A model generated the notes under the pieces. That model made no database searches, had not been told where the DNA came from, and was given only the letters and a program-made list of their open reading frames with translations. The position numbers and the translations under genes were made by a program. A stretch of 64,000 nt of DNA from an uncultured SAR324 cluster bacterium (GTDB taxonomy: Bacteria > SAR324 > NAC60-12): contig CACERX010000001.1 in the NCBI GenBank assembly GCA_902562015.1, positions 62,001 through 126,000 of the forward strand, given 5' to 3'. Positions 1 through 8,504 of the stretch are shown piece after piece (the stretch's first letter is position 1; every line of letters begins with the position of its first letter).

Positions 1-1
1 C

Positions 2-2275
2 AAAATTCATAAATATAGCGTTGACTTATACCAAGGACTTGAAGCTGAAACAGGCCAGCCTGTCAGTTTCCATAAAACCGGTAATCTTCGACTGGCCAGG
101 AATCAGGAGAGGATGGATGAATATAGGAGATATTGTGGAACAGCTTCCACAATAGGAGTACCATTTGAAGTGATTGGTCCTAATGAGATCAAAAAACTTT
201 GGCCATTTGCAAAAGTTGATGATCTTGAAGGCGCACTTTATCATCCTGATGACGGTCATGTTGCTCCGGTTGATGTAACAATGGCACTGCTCAAAGGTGC
301 AAGAACTAATGGTGCCGAAGCTTACACAGATGTAGAAGTTTCTTCCATTTCACAGAAGCCTAATGATGAATGGGTTGTAAGTACAAACAATGGTGACATC
401 ACATGTGAAGTTGTAGTATCTTGTACGGGAAATTACGCACGACAAACCGGACGAATGGTAGGCCTTGAGCTCCCTGTCGTACCTGTTGAACACCAGTTTA
501 TTGTTACAGGACCAATACCTGAACTGGTCGAGTATAACCGCAGTGGGAATCCGGAAATGGCAGTTTTACGTGAAAGCGACGCATCATATTACATGCGGCA
601 GGAGGCAGATGGGCTTATTCTCGGACCATATGAGAAAGGTGCACCGTGCTGGGCCCTTGATGGAGTCCCCGAAGGATTTGGACAAGAGCTATTACCCCCT
701 GATCTTGAACGACTTGAGCCTCACATAATTGCTGCGGGAGAACGTGTGCCATTGTTCGAAACTGCAGGAATTAAAGACCATATCAACGGACCAATAGCTT
801 ATACACCCGATGGCAATCCAATGGTAGGACCAGCATGGGGATTGAGAAATTTCTGGATATCAGAAGGACATAGTTTCGGCATTACTGCAGCAGGAGGTTC
901 GGGTAAACATCTTGCTGAATGGATAATTGAAGGTTCTCCAAGCATTGATATGATGGGAGTTGACCCTAGACGTTTTAGTGCTGAACAGTCTACACGTGAT
1001 TTCATCAAAGCTAAAAACGAAGAGTGTTACGAACACGTATTTATAATACACTATGATTTTGAAGAAAGACCGGCAGCACGCCCTGCCAAAACAAGCCCGG
1101 TCTATGAGCGTCATAAATCACTTAATGCCGCATTTGGTCAACGCTATGGATGGGAACGTCCAAACTGGTTTGCGCCCGAAGGAGAGGAACCTTTTAATAA
1201 ATACAGCTTCCACACTCATCGTACAAACTGGTTTGAAAAAGTAGGTGAAGAAGTAAGGTCAGTACGGGAGAATGTTGGTCTGCTAGATTTAACACCTTTC
1301 ACCAAACACGAAATTTCAGGGTCAGGTGCAGAGGAATTTTTGAACAAAATGATAGCAAACCGTCTTCCCTCCAAGCAGGGAGGAACAGTCTTGGCTCATG
1401 CCTTAACTAAAACAGGAGGAGTAGAATCGGAGTTCACTATTACCAGAGAAGCGGATAAGTTTTTTGCAGTCAGTTCAGGAGCTGCGGAGCGTCATGATCA
1501 TGATTTACTTCTTCGCAACATGCCTCGTGATGGAAGCGTAGCGTTGAAAAACATAACTCTTGATTATGGAACATTGGTTGTTTGTGGACCTCGATCTCGT
1601 GATTTACTTTCAAAAATTACTGATGCTGATATGTCTAATGAGGCTTTCCCATGGCTGACATCACAACGTATTTCAATAGCTGATATACCTATTATGGCAA
1701 TGCGTGTAAATTTTGTAGGCGAACTTGGGTGGGAATTGCATCATCCTATTGATCAACAAATCCAGTTGTTTGATTCAATTGTAGAGACAGGTGCAGAATT
1801 CGATTTAACTCACTTCGGAATGTATGCAATGGAATCAATGCGCTTAGAAAAATCTTATCGCATGTGGGGTGCTGATTTAACACGGGAGTATTCTATCTTA
1901 GAAGCAGGATTAGACAGGTTTGTACAATTCAAAAAGGATGATTTTGTTGGTAAACAAGCACTGCTTAAGCAAAAAGAAGCTGGAGTTCCTCAGGAATTTA
2001 TTACACTCGAAATAGACACAACTGATGCAGATGCAATGGGCAGCGAGCCTGTTTTCCTTCCTGGTAATTCAGATTTATCAGGTGAAATGATTGGACGTGC
2101 AACTTCAGGATGCTTCGGTCACAGTATCGGGAAAAGCATTGCTCTGGCTTATATCAGAAAAGGTTACAGTGAGACTGAGACCCAACTTGAAATTGAAATA
2201 CTTGGTGAACGACGTCCTGCCCGGGTAATTAATGAATCACCCTGTGATCCGGAAAATAAAAAATTAAGGGCATGA
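2..2275 (+). CDS. Dimethylglycine/sarcosine dehydrogenase-like FAD oxidoreductase fused to GcvT domain (5' partial)
   Basis: The reading frame is open from the first bases of the window, so the true start and the FAD-binding GxGxxG segment lie upstream; about 757 residues are visible of a family usually 800-850 long. The first Met in the window (113) is internal, because the residues before it (SVDLYQGLEAETG...) are typical of the DAO fold. Order: DAO oxidoreductase domain, then the linker domain of these enzymes, then an aminomethyltransferase (GcvT) fold ending with the FVGKQAL segment of its C-terminal domain. Such enzymes oxidatively demethylate dimethylglycine, sarcosine or related N-methyl compounds and pass the one-carbon unit to tetrahydrofolate. 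The exact substrate cannot be read from sequence. A LysE-type exporter follows 65 bp downstream on the same strand. Confidence 0.88.
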   Translation, partial: KIHKYSVDLYQGLEAETGQPVSFHKTGNLRLARNQERMDEYRRYCGTASTIGVPFEVIGPNEIKKLWPFAKVDDLEGALYHPDDGHVAPVDVTMALLKGARTNGAEAYTDVEVSSISQKPNDEWVVSTNNGDITCEVVVSCTGNYARQTGRMVGLELPVVPVEHQFIVTGPIPELVEYNRSGNPEMAVLRESDASYYMRQEADGLILGPYEKGAPCWALDGVPEGFGQELLPPDLERLEPHIIAAGERVPLFETAGIKDHINGPIAYTPDGNPMVGPAWGLRNFWISEGHSFGITAAGGSGKHLAEWIIEGSPSIDMMGVDPRRFSAEQSTRDFIKAKNEECYEHVFIIHYDFEERPAARPAKTSPVYERHKSLNAAFGQRYGWERPNWFAPEGEEPFNKYSFHTHRTNWFEKVGEEVRSVRENVGLLDLTPFTKHEISGSGAEEFLNKMIANRLPSKQGGTVLAHALTKTGGVESEFTITREADKFFAVSSGAAERHDHDLLLRNMPRDGSVALKNITLDYGTLVVCGPRSRDLLSKITDADMSNEAFPWLTSQRISIADIPIMAMRVNFVGELGWELHHPIDQQIQLFDSIVETGAEFDLTHFGMYAMESMRLEKSYRMWGADLTREYSILEAGLDRFVQFKKDDFVGKQALLKQKEAGVPQEFITLEIDTTDADAMGSEPVFLPGNSDLSGEMIGRATSGCFGHSIGKSIALAYIRKGYSETETQLEIEILGERRPARVINESPCDPENKKLRA

Positions 2276-2339
2276 CCCCACATTGACTTGAAAATTTTTA
2301 ATTCAAGCTTCTAGTTACCCTCCACAATAAGTTTCATAA

Positions 2340-2954
2340 ATGCCATTAGAGACTTGGCTGACCTACGCTTTAGTGACATCAAGCTTTTTGCTGATACCAG
2401 GCCCAACCATTCTGCTGGTGATCAGTTACTCACTGATTCGCGGTAGACAGGCAGTTTTTGCTCTTCTCTTGGGAGTGGGGCTGGGTGATGTTGTCGCAAT
2501 GTTACTTTCATTCATAGGGGTGGGACTGCTTTTACAGACAGTTTCGATAGTATTTCAATTTTTTAAGTGGATCGGAGCCGCTTATTTGATTTGGCTGGGA
2601 ATTAGAATGTGGAGAAGTGAATCAGAATCACTAGAATTGACAGAAACTATAGATACCGAAGTATGGCATGCAATAATGGCTAACGCATTTGTAATAACAG
2701 CACTTAATCCAAAAAGCATTATATTTTTCCTGGCTTTTTTACCCCAGTTCATAAATTCTGAAAAATCTTTTATAACACAGTCTCTAATTTTGGGATCAAC
2801 CTTCCTTGGGCTGGCTCTTCTATCAGTCCTTTTATACTCCCTGCTATCTAGCCTCGTAGGGCAGCATATGCGGCTTCCCCTTATACATCGTTGGACTAAT
2901 CGAATTGGAGGATCATTATTGATTGGCGCAGGAGGAATGATTGCGTTTAAATAG
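2340..2954 (+). CDS. LysE/RhtB-family amino-acid or metabolite exporter
   Basis: This 204-residue, highly hydrophobic protein has the length and about six predicted membrane segments of the LysE/RhtB family. It carries the N-terminal PGPTILLVISYSLIRGR segment, a variant of the family's PGP motif, and ALNPKSIIFFLAFLPQF in the middle. These inner-membrane carriers export amino acids or small metabolites by proton exchange. It starts at an ATG 65 bp after the demethylase-like gene and may be transcribed with it, in which case it could relieve build-up of glycine-type products; that link is inference. Substrate unknown. Confidence 0.85.
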   Translation: MPLETWLTYALVTSSFLLIPGPTILLVISYSLIRGRQAVFALLLGVGLGDVVAMLLSFIGVGLLLQTVSIVFQFFKWIGAAYLIWLGIRMWRSESESLELTETIDTEVWHAIMANAFVITALNPKSIIFFLAFLPQFINSEKSFITQSLILGSTFLGLALLSVLLYSLLSSLVGQHMRLPLIHRWTNRIGGSLLIGAGGMIAFK

Positions 2955-2965
2955 TGGGATAATTT

Positions 2966-3481
2966 CTAAAAAGAAATTGAAGGCAGGACAGCCATCTCTC
3001 CTGCGCCATCACCCATAACAGTGTCATTATCTATACCAAGCTGTCCATTTTCATTCCTATCCCAGCACTTGATAGAGGCATTGTCCAAAACAGCGCAGCT
3101 ATGTTGGTATCCTACTGAAATGGCAGTGGCAGTGCGTCCTGTTCCGAGGTTAACAGTAGGTATTAGAGCCATCTCACCAGCGCCATCACCCATAGAAGTG
3201 TTATTATCTATACCAAGCTGACCATTATTGTTCCTACCCCAGCACTTGACAGAGGCATTGTCCAAAATAGCACAGCTATGAGAATTCCCTGCGGAAACGA
3301 TAGGAGTTACAGATGATGATGATGAATTATCTGAAGTACTTGTGGAATTATCTGAAGAATCGCCTGAAGATGAAGATGTAGTAAAGCTACCAGTACTTGA
3401 AGAAGAACTATCGTCAGCACATGAAGAAGCAATTAATGCAATACTAACTAATAGCAAGAGCCAATAGAATACTCGTTTCAT
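2966..3481 (-). CDS. Truncated RCC1-repeat lipoprotein
   Basis: This 171-residue protein opens with a lipoprotein signal peptide (MKRVFYWLLLLVSIALIASSC; Cys21 is the likely lipidated residue). About 35 residues very rich in Ser, Asp and Thr follow, and then two RCC1-like (beta-propeller) repeats, each with HSCA(I/V)LDNAS(V/I)KCW and NGQLGIDN. RCC1 propellers normally need about seven blades, and the second repeat here stops abruptly (LPSISF) where the first continues into a conserved GTGRTATAIS segment. The gene therefore looks like the 5' remnant of a longer secreted repeat protein, or one blade set of an unusually short one. Its 3' end lies 12 bp from the convergent exporter gene, leaving no room for missing repeats. 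Function unknown; probably exposed at the envelope. Confidence 0.7.
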   Translation of the reverse strand: MKRVFYWLLLLVSIALIASSCADDSSSSSTGSFTTSSSSGDSSDNSTSTSDNSSSSSVTPIVSAGNSHSCAILDNASVKCWGRNNNGQLGIDNNTSMGDGAGEMALIPTVNLGTGRTATAISVGYQHSCAVLDNASIKCWDRNENGQLGIDNDTVMGDGAGEMAVLPSISF

Positions 3482-3765
3482 ATTATTATTTTAGAAAATG
3501 ATAAAGAAGTAATAACTAAAAAGTCGCAAATTCAGACTTTTCAATCCAACAAATAAACGTAAAACAACTAAATACTAATCTTCCCTAAAGTTCCTAAAAC
3601 AATATGAAACAAGTTAAGTAAAAATTAAGTCCTCAGATAAAGATTGTACAGATAAATTAAAAACACTTTGAAAAATGAGGGCTTATTATATGCTAAAAAC
3701 TTACTGTTTGGCAATACCTTCGCGCTTAGAGGTGGGCTTTTACTGGGCAATGTAAATTAGTAGGA

Positions 3766-3793
3766 AGTGTCCCTTGAGGGGACTAGGGACACT
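3766..3793. repeat. Inverted repeat, 9-bp arms
   Basis: The arms agtgtccct and agggacact are perfect complements separated by 10 bases (tgaggggact). With one bulged base the stem extends about three more pairs. No T-run follows on either strand, so it is not a standard intrinsic terminator. It could be a hairpin RNA element or a protein site. Confidence 0.45.
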
Positions 3794-3806
3794 CCTTACA
3801 ACTTTC

Positions 3807-3830
3807 TAACCCCTTACATAACCCCTTACA
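3807..3830. repeat. Tandem duplication of a 12-mer
   Basis: The unit taaccccttaca occurs twice in perfect tandem, directly downstream of the inverted repeat at 3766-3793. No function is evident. Confidence 0.6.
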
Positions 3831-3954
3831 AAATCTACCTTTCTTACCAAGTTAACAAGCACAATACCTTGAAACTACTTGCAATCACTCACTTTGTGTT
3901 CTAACCTGCGACATAGTAATAAGATACTGTTTCAAATTTTAACCTGCGTAATAT

Positions 3955-4593
3955 TCATTCTAATTCCTGCCTCTGACTTACAATTGCCAACCAAGGCTGA
4001 AGTTCCCTGGGCTTTCCAGAAGGACGATAATAATGGTCTAATATTTTAAATCCATTTTGCTTTAGATAGATCTGACTTTCTTCAAATTCCATGTAATGGC
4101 CGTAACGCTGTCCCTGCCATCCCTCTGTGCTACCCCTTGGATTGGAAGAAAATAAAATCCCTCCTTTTCTTAATGCAGAGTGTATTTCTTTCAGCACCCT
4201 TGAAAGTTCAAGGCTTGGAACATGAAAAAGTGAAGCATTAGCAAAAACTCCATCGAAACTGTTATCTTCAAGTTCAAGATGTAAAAATTTTTGATGTAGA
4301 ATAGGGAATTTGCTTAATTTTTGAGACATTTTGCAAAATTCTTTGCTTCCATCCAATCCCGTAGGCCTGTGTCCCATTTGTTTAAAAACATTTAAATCTC
4401 TTCCTGGGCCACATCCAAAGTCAAGAATATCCAATTGCTTATCTTTAGGAAGTGCGCCAAGAAATGCCGCTATATTTTGACTTACATCATGATCCTTTGT
4501 TCCAATTCTAAAAGACTCTGCGTTGTCCTCATAATGCCCAATAGTTAGATTTTCTATTTCTTCCAAATCAACATGTGAATTATTTTTCTGCAT
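3955..4593 (-). CDS. Class I SAM-dependent methyltransferase
   Basis: This 212-residue soluble protein has the Rossmann methyltransferase signature. Motif I is LDILDFGCGPGRDLNVF, followed by the acidic residue after beta2 (TGLDGS), a DGVFANASLFHV motif-IV region and LRKGGILFSSNPRG. The family transfers a methyl group from S-adenosylmethionine. The lack of a substrate domain leaves the acceptor (small molecule, quinone or other) undetermined. It starts at the ATG 55 bp upstream of the stop of the oxidoreductase gene that precedes it on the minus strand and could be the last gene of that transcript. Confidence 0.85.
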   Translation of the reverse strand: MQKNNSHVDLEEIENLTIGHYEDNAESFRIGTKDHDVSQNIAAFLGALPKDKQLDILDFGCGPGRDLNVFKQMGHRPTGLDGSKEFCKMSQKLSKFPILHQKFLHLELEDNSFDGVFANASLFHVPSLELSRVLKEIHSALRKGGILFSSNPRGSTEGWQGQRYGHYMEFEESQIYLKQNGFKILDHYYRPSGKPRELQPWLAIVSQRQELE

Positions 4594-4648
4594 CAGTAAA
4601 CTTTATAATTATTAAAGTTTATCAAAATTGGAGTAAATATTTGTTTAT

Positions 4649-6700
4649 TTAATTAATTCTACTGACTTCGCAGAAGGCCTCGTTACAACATGCACCATCC
4701 TCAATATCTGTACGGATGTCAGCATCAAGCAGCGCATTTACAGTTTGTCCAGACTTACTAGCAGATATCCATGTGCCCTTCGGTGTATAGAGGACTCCAG
4801 GCAAGACTGAATCTGTAATACGTGCGATAAGAACAGTCTCACCACGCTCGTTATGAACCTGTACATTGTCTCCATCAGAAATACCTCGAATCTTGGCGTC
4901 TAATGGATTAATCTCCAATTCTTCTTGTCCATCTGACAAAGTACATCCGCCGAAAGTCGCATTGGTCCTCTTCGAAGAAGAGGGTGAGATTATCGACAAA
5001 GGATATTTTTGCTCTACTGGTTCGAAGCGTGGAAGACCGTATCCGAATCTTTCTTCCAGATCTTGGCTAAACAGTTCGATCTTACCTGATTTAGTCTCAG
5101 GAAAGACAGTATCACAAAGAATTAAATCCGCACCTTCTTTGGTACCCATTGCTATAGCCTTTTCTAAAGGCAACTCACTAGGTCTATATCCATTAAGTCT
5201 TGGATCTCCTTCGTCGAACGCAGCGTCCATCAATTCAGCATCTGTTTCCTGGAAGATCTGATCTCTGAAACCAAACCTTGCGGCAAGACGACGGAAGATC
5301 TCCGTATTCGGTAAAGACTCACCTACACAAGTTATTACAGGCTCAGCTCTTTGCAGATAGTTATGACCATAAGAGCCATAGATATCGTTGAATTCGAAAT
5401 GACTTGCTGCCGGAAAAACCACATCACAATAGGACATGGAGTCAGTCATGACAATGTCACTACCTGCAATGAACAGATCCTCCTGGACCAAAGCCCGGCG
5501 CATCCGATTTTGATCTGGATGTGTGACAACTGGGTTGTGGTTGTATATGAAAACCGCCTTTATAGGTGGTACCATAGATTTATTCAGCAATACTTTAGAT
5601 GTGTCGACAATGTTAATAGTCCGGGTACCAGATGGCACCAGATCTGGTCTTTCGAGTCGTTCAGTTGATCTCGGAAAAGAATTTCCTGGTTTGGCGAAGA
5701 CACCTGCACCCATCTTACCGTGATTTCCAGTAAGTGCTTGCAAAGCCATAGCAGCTCGAATTCCGGATCCACCACTGTGGCCGCGTTCCGGTCCATTACC
5801 AACAGAGATACTGACTATATTTGAATCTTTGTACCATGCGGAGAACTGGTTAAAGATCTCGTAGTCGATACCACATTTTTCGGAAACCATTTCTTGTGTA
5901 TAAGTTCGTGCGTTACCCATATAGGCTTCATAGCCATCGACCCACTTATCTATGAATTCCATTTTGTGAGCGCCACGCCTTTCCAGTTCGGTGGCCATCG
6001 CGAGTGCTAGCACAACATCAGTCCCTGGCTGAATCTGGATGAACAAGTCAGCTTGTTCAGCTATTCGTGTCCTCTTAGGGTCTATCACGACTAATTTTGC
6101 ACAATGATTCTCCCGTGCAGTTTTGATTACCCTCGCTAGATGAAGATTGGAAACTGTGACGTTGTTGCCCCAAATAATAATTAGATCAGAATACCGCATC
6201 TGCTCTGGAGGCATTCCTGGAACATCACCATAAAGGCTATTGTAGGCTGATTCACGTACAAGACCACAAAGTTCTCCACGAGAGAGCAAGGATGCACCAA
6301 GCTTGTGAAAAAAACGACGGTCCATGGAGCCACAAGCAAGCTCACCATGCGGCCCAGCGTAATTAAGAGGCATAACTGTTTGGGATCCATACTTATCTAT
6401 AGCAGAAGTGAATCCCTCATGTACAAGATCCAAAGCTTTTTCCCAGGAAATAATTTCAAAATGATTCCCTCCGCGTGGCCCGACTCGTTTTAGAGGATGA
6501 GTAAGACGTTTTGCACCATGTACGAAATCCGGATAGGCTCGCATAACCTTACTGCAAATTACTCCAGCTGTATAGGGGTTGGCTATCGAACCTCGTACTT
6601 CCAAGATATGCTCGCCATTGGTCTTTACTGACAAACTGCATGTATCAGGACAATCTAACGGACAGACACTGGGCTTTGTTTCGATGTTATTCTTAATCAA
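4649..6700 (-). CDS. Molybdopterin-dependent oxidoreductase with N-terminal 4Fe-4S site
   Basis: This 683-residue member of the DMSO reductase superfamily has its [4Fe-4S] ligands at Cys13, Cys17, Cys21 and Cys49 (C-x3-C-x3-C-x27-C). The molybdopterin-guanine-dinucleotide binding regions follow, for example SDLIIIWGNNVTVSNLHLARVI, LVVIDPKRTRIAEQADLFIQIQPGTD and VFPAASHFEFNDIYGSYGH, and a C-terminal molydopterin-binding barrel (INPLDAKIRGISDGD) completes it. There is no Tat signal, so it is probably cytoplasmic. The likely substrate class is S- or N-oxides, thiosulfate/polysulfide or formate-like; sequence alone does not decide. No electron-transfer or membrane subunit gene sits beside it. The pterin dehydratase gene upstream fits a molybdenum-cofactor context. 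Confidence 0.85.
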   Translation of the reverse strand: MIKNNIETKPSVCPLDCPDTCSLSVKTNGEHILEVRGSIANPYTAGVICSKVMRAYPDFVHGAKRLTHPLKRVGPRGGNHFEIISWEKALDLVHEGFTSAIDKYGSQTVMPLNYAGPHGELACGSMDRRFFHKLGASLLSRGELCGLVRESAYNSLYGDVPGMPPEQMRYSDLIIIWGNNVTVSNLHLARVIKTARENHCAKLVVIDPKRTRIAEQADLFIQIQPGTDVVLALAMATELERRGAHKMEFIDKWVDGYEAYMGNARTYTQEMVSEKCGIDYEIFNQFSAWYKDSNIVSISVGNGPERGHSGGSGIRAAMALQALTGNHGKMGAGVFAKPGNSFPRSTERLERPDLVPSGTRTINIVDTSKVLLNKSMVPPIKAVFIYNHNPVVTHPDQNRMRRALVQEDLFIAGSDIVMTDSMSYCDVVFPAASHFEFNDIYGSYGHNYLQRAEPVITCVGESLPNTEIFRRLAARFGFRDQIFQETDAELMDAAFDEGDPRLNGYRPSELPLEKAIAMGTKEGADLILCDTVFPETKSGKIELFSQDLEERFGYGLPRFEPVEQKYPLSIISPSSSKRTNATFGGCTLSDGQEELEINPLDAKIRGISDGDNVQVHNERGETVLIARITDSVLPGVLYTPKGTWISASKSGQTVNALLDADIRTDIEDGACCNEAFCEVSRIN

Positions 6701-6792
6701 TGTGCCTTTAACTATACGTAGAATTTATGTAATTTATAATTTTAATTTACAAACTTTTAGAGACGGGATTTTACAAAATTACATTTTCGTTC

Positions 6793-7122
6793 CTAAAGTT
6801 CTCTATCAGTTTTTGCTGCAAAAATAAAATCGCTTTCAGTTAATCCATCTATTTTGTGAGTCCATATTGTCACTTTGACTTTTCCCCATGTAAGGAAAAT
6901 ATCCGGATGATGATCCTGATTCTCAGCAAGTTCTCCAACTTTAACTGTAAAATCAAGTGCCTCTTTAAAATTTTTAAATGAATATTCCTTTTCCAGATGG
7001 TGCTCGTTAATTATCTTCCAATCATTTTTTAATTTTTCCTGCAAATCTTCCAATTGAGCCCCTTTCAGTGGTGGGACGCCGCCTCTGCAGGGGATACAGG
7101 TTTTTTTAGCCAAATCTGTCAT
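6793..7122 (-). CDS. Pterin-4a-carbinolamine dehydratase family protein
   Basis: This 109-residue protein matches the PCD/DCoH fold over its whole length. It has the DHHPD active-site motif at residues 70-74 and the downstream VTIWTHKIDGLTESDFIFAAKTD segment. The N-terminus carries a CIPCRGGVPPL stretch common in bacterial members. In animals the family recycles tetrahydrobiopterin. In bacteria without phenylalanine hydroxylase, its frequent neighbourhood with molybdoenzymes has been taken to suggest a role in molybdopterin metabolism. Here it lies 92 bp upstream of a molybdopterin oxidoreductase on the same strand, and no phenylalanine hydroxylase is in the window, which fits that proposal. 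Confidence 0.9.
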   Translation of the reverse strand: MTDLAKKTCIPCRGGVPPLKGAQLEDLQEKLKNDWKIINEHHLEKEYSFKNFKEALDFTVKVGELAENQDHHPDIFLTWGKVKVTIWTHKIDGLTESDFIFAAKTDREL

Positions 7123-7344
7123 AATAAAGTACCTATTTAATATTTTGTTAGTAATAATTCCTTAAAAGTTTGATAGTAAGAACATTAACAAATATCCCCA
7201 CCAGTAATCAGAGTTCTATCTCTAAATCAGTACGAAACTCATATTTTAAACATAAAGTGAAAAGTCTTTTAGGCATTATTTTATCAGAAAGATCTTTCCA
7301 ATAAAAAAAACTTTACAAATACATTGCTAAAAGAACTGCCCCGC

Positions 7345-7836
7345 CTAATTGCAGTTTACCATTGGAACAGGCTTTAATTCTGCTTTCAAATATAGAGGAT
7401 GTGCTGGCTCACCGGACTTATTCATTTGAATGCAATGTAATTGATCCAATGAGGCCAAAATTTTTTCAGAACGATTTAGGAATTTTCCATAGTTACCCCA
7501 TGCAGCAACTTTTATCACAGCTTCTTTTGCTATTTTATGAACCCATAAATCATTCTCCTTTCCAACTGGTTCATGGTATGCCCTAAGCTCATTTGGAGAG
7601 GTTGCACGAAACCCAAACAGATTAGCTACTAATACTCCCCCGTATTCCCATGAACGGGCAAAATTTATGCACCGTGTTATCGTAGGATCATTTATAGTTT
7701 CATCAGCAGTCGATGGATTCAAACCAATTATCATGGCAAGGGACTTATTACCATCCCAAATTCGCCAGAGCGCGTATCTATATTTTCTACAATCAGAAAA
7801 AACAGCTCCCGATTTCGAGAATAATTTTCCCATCAT
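7345..7836 (-). CDS. DUF1643 family protein
   Basis: This 163-residue soluble protein is recognisable as DUF1643 by YRYALWRIWDGNKSLAMIIGLNPSTADETINDPTITRC near the start, NLFGFRATSP in the middle and the VAAWGNYG segment. The domain's biochemical role is not established; members occur in bacteria and phages. It follows the AlkB-like gene by 10 bp, so the two are probably co-transcribed, which could hint at a nucleic-acid-related role. That is inference only. Confidence 0.85.
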   Translation of the reverse strand: MMGKLFSKSGAVFSDCRKYRYALWRIWDGNKSLAMIIGLNPSTADETINDPTITRCINFARSWEYGGVLVANLFGFRATSPNELRAYHEPVGKENDLWVHKIAKEAVIKVAAWGNYGKFLNRSEKILASLDQLHCIQMNKSGEPAHPLYLKAELKPVPMVNCN

Positions 7837-7846
7837 CTCTTATTTT

Positions 7847-8473
7847 TTAATGGATAGTGCGAAAAGTTAGATTTATCCTCTCACCTTTTAAATTCTTTCT
7901 TTTTGGAATCTGGTGCAGCCAATTGTGCTGAGTTTTACCTTTCATCAGTAAAAAACTGCCATGCTGAAGTAAAATTTTTTGTTTCAGATCGCGATCATAT
8001 TTATGTTTCATTTGAAATTCTCTTGCTTCACCAAGACTCAAGGACCCAATAACAGGGTTTTTACCCAATTCAGGCTCATCATCGCTGTGCCATAATACAC
8101 TGTCTGAACCTGATCGATATAGATTCAGTAAAACACTGTTATATTTTGTTTTAGAAATTGTTTCAATTTTTTCCCTGATTTTTAGCAGAGCTGAATTCCA
8201 AAGTCTGGTTTTTAGTTTAATTCCTGAATACTCATATGATTTATTTGGATCACCATACCATGCAGTAAGTCTTGGGACATCATGTACTTCTCCGTATAAC
8301 TTAATCTTATGTTTTTCCCATATAATACTTGTTTTCAGAGAGTCAAACAGCTGATCCGCTTCCTGATTGGACAGTAATGAAGGATACAGAAAAACTTCTG
8401 CATCGGGGATATCTATCTCAGAACAGTCTTCGCAACCTGCAATGCTGTGAGAAAATAGTTCGTATGTTATCAT
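7847..8473 (-). CDS. AlkB-like 2-oxoglutarate/Fe(II) dioxygenase
   Basis: This 208-residue protein has the AlkB/ALKBH2-3 pattern. The substrate-lid segment VPRLTAWYGD is followed by the iron ligands His129-x-Asp131 in SVLWHSDDE, a third ligand His in TQHNWLHQIP (about residue 187), and the 2-oxoglutarate-binding arginines in ERINLTFR near the C-terminus. The family removes alkyl lesions from DNA or RNA bases by oxidative demethylation. The architecture is closer to eukaryotic ALKBH2/3-type proteins than to E. coli AlkB. It lies 31 bp downstream of the benzoate-CoA ligase stop and 10 bp upstream of the DUF1643 gene, all on the minus strand. Confidence 0.9.
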   Translation of the reverse strand: MITYELFSHSIAGCEDCSEIDIPDAEVFLYPSLLSNQEADQLFDSLKTSIIWEKHKIKLYGEVHDVPRLTAWYGDPNKSYEYSGIKLKTRLWNSALLKIREKIETISKTKYNSVLLNLYRSGSDSVLWHSDDEPELGKNPVIGSLSLGEAREFQMKHKYDRDLKQKILLQHGSFLLMKGKTQHNWLHQIPKRKNLKGERINLTFRTIH

Positions 8474-8504
8474 AAGTTAGAAATGATGATCTCTTAGCTC
8501 TAAT

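Larger units (their letters stand above)
3482..3954. other. 473-bp gene-free interval with small repeats
   Basis: Both flanking genes read on the minus strand. I see no convincing ORF. The interval holds a 9-bp inverted repeat (3766-3793), a perfect tandem 12-mer (3807-3830) and two copies of taacctgcg near 3902 and 3942. Base composition in 3720-3850 is less AT-rich than in the surrounding spacers. This could be a degraded gene end or the remnant of the RCC1 gene's lost part, but nothing in it translates recognisably. Confidence 0.4.

Noticed and set aside
3766..3793. Intrinsic terminator at the inverted repeat
   Set aside because: No T-run follows on either strand and the loop is long; kept only as a repeat.
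5351..5668. Plus-strand ORF inside the molybdopterin oxidoreductase gene
   Set aside because: It is antisense to a well-supported gene, lacks family similarity and has no plausible ribosome site.
4649..6700. Selenocysteine in the molybdopterin oxidoreductase, prompted by selA in the window
   Set aside because: The frame has no in-frame TGA.
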